A stretch of 5,675 nucleotides of DNA from Anaerofilum sp. (GTDB taxonomy: Bacteria > Bacillota > Clostridia > Oscillospirales > Ruminococcaceae). Where the stretch lies: positions 1 through 5,675 of the forward strand of contig JAHHUF010000108.1 of NCBI GenBank assembly GCA_020024115.1, in the 5' to 3' direction. Under the pieces are notes generated by a model. It made no database searches and was not told the DNA's origin. It worked only from the letters and a program-made list of their open reading frames with translations. Made by a program: the position numbers and the translations under genes. How positions within the stretch are numbered: the first letter of the stretch is position 1; every line of letters begins with the position of its first letter. Of this stretch, positions 5,291 to 5,675 are shown one piece after another.

Positions 5291-5472
5291 CTGTATCAAA
5301 AATGAGAATTTTACCTGTTAAAATCCACCCGATTCGCTGTAAAAATTTGTTTAAAAAAGAGCAGAATCTCCCCCAAAAAGCTACTATTTGTGCTGATTAC
5401 CGGTCTATTAAGGGGCAAAACACAGAAAAAACAAACAACACATCGTGTTTTTATTGATACGAGCAATTTTGA

Positions 5473-5572
5473 TTCACTAACCGAAATTGTATATTATCCT
5501 GCAAAAAAACCTTTAAAATAGGGGGATTTTGGGGGTGTTTTTAGGCTTTAGTATACACTTTCGGTTAGCGAA
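5473..5572. repeat. Long interrupted inverted repeat, 21-bp arms
   Basis: The left arm (5473-5493, core CTAACCGAAATTGTATA) and the right arm (5552-5572, core TATACACTTTCGGTTAG) match as inverted repeats at 19 of 21 positions. They are separated by 58 bp that include A-runs and two GGGGG blocks. The core CTAACCGAAA is exact. The arms are too far apart and AT-rich to be a simple terminator. Possible roles are paired binding sites for the initiator or ParB, a recombination or transfer site, or ends of a tiny inserted segment. Confidence 0.5.
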
Positions 5573-5652
5573 AAATTTTGCTTTTGAGCCTTGTTCAAAA
5601 ATCAACGACCGCCCAAAAAGATTGTTTCTCAGCCTTTGATTTAATCTGCACT

Positions 5653-5675
5653 TATTATGACACGGTGTCATAATA
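5653..5675. promoter_or_regulatory. Palindromic operator at window edge, TetR-family-like
   Basis: TATTATGACAC and GTGTCATAATA flank a single G: a perfect 11-bp-arm dyad over 23 bp ending at the last base of the window. The TGACACnGTGTCA core is of the kind bound by many TetR-family repressors next to their own genes. The regulator and target would lie beyond the right edge, so this cannot be confirmed here. Confidence 0.4.

Larger units (their letters stand above)
5246..5652. other. Gene-free AT-rich region upstream of parA; candidate origin/centromere zone
   Basis: No convincing gene on either strand. It contains a TTGTGCACAA palindrome (5281-5290), a small AT hairpin (5308-5324), AAAACAC/GTGTTTT arms (5417-5451), A-runs, G-blocks (GGGGGATTTTGGGGG at 5521-5535) and the long interrupted inverted repeat at 5473-5572. 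Initiator-binding sites and ParB centromeres commonly lie next to such operons, and this is the only long non-coding stretch next to parA. I do not see clear tandem iterons or a canonical Spo0J parS site, so origin function is a guess from position and composition. Confidence 0.3.

Noticed and set aside
5302..5457. 51-codon plus-strand frame upstream of parA.
   Set aside because: There is no Shine-Dalgarno site before the ATG, the peptide has no recognisable feature, and it lies in AT-rich DNA with several inverted repeats.
5167..5675. Canonical Spo0J-type parS site (TGTTTCACGTGAAACA) or tandem iterons.
   Set aside because: Neither was found by reading the non-coding region; only dispersed dyads and one interrupted inverted repeat are present.
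1..5675. CRISPR array, tRNA or rRNA gene, complete transposase.
   Set aside because: No regularly spaced repeats, cloverleaf-like segments or transposase motifs were seen on either strand.

Overview
The window looks like the core of a plasmid, or of a plasmid-like integrative element, from a low-to-mid GC Gram-positive bacterium, probably a Clostridia-type (gut-like) Bacillota. The basis is strong Shine-Dalgarno sites (AGGAGG, GGAGG, AAGGGGGAAAGG) close to almost every start, sigma-A-like promoters, an XRE-headed ParA, and no housekeeping genes. The host assignment is inference; no rRNA or other taxonomic marker is present. All convincing genes lie on the minus strand.

Right to left, which is the direction of transcription: (1) 5167-5675 is a 0.5 kb AT-rich non-coding region. 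It holds the parA promoter with two GTTATAAC palindromes, a long interrupted 21-bp inverted repeat (5473-5572), and at the extreme edge an 11-bp-arm palindrome that resembles a TetR-family operator. (2) 5166-2065 is a tight three-gene backbone operon: parA (XRE HTH plus deviant Walker ATPase), parB (13 bp later), and a putative double winged-helix replication initiator whose ATG overlaps the parB stop (ATGA). It ends in a rho-independent terminator. (3) 1994-394 is cargo. A TA-flanked 55-bp inverted-repeat unit is followed by a gene for a HEAT-like immunity-type protein with two distant CPxC knuckles. A hairpin follows, then an AT-rich, GTG-initiated SMI1/KNR4 (SUKH) gene. Neither cargo gene has a toxin next to it in this window. 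(4) 393-1 carries no intact gene. It has a hairpin after the SUKH gene, then a promoter / 12-codon leader / hairpin / Shine-Dalgarno arrangement that leads into a 39-codon remnant of what looks like a GNAT acetyltransferase, cut off at a GTGTATACAC palindrome.

How it fits together: ParA, ParB and the initiator would maintain and replicate the element, with ParA probably repressing its own promoter through the GTTATAAC sites. The two immunity-family genes look like acquired, toxin-less protection cargo, and the GNAT remnant like the scar of an older resistance-type cargo gene. Gene boundaries and the ParA, ParB and SUKH calls are firm. The initiator call and the HEAT-like call rest on motif and fold-pattern reading without database search. 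Origin, operator and attenuator roles are hypotheses.
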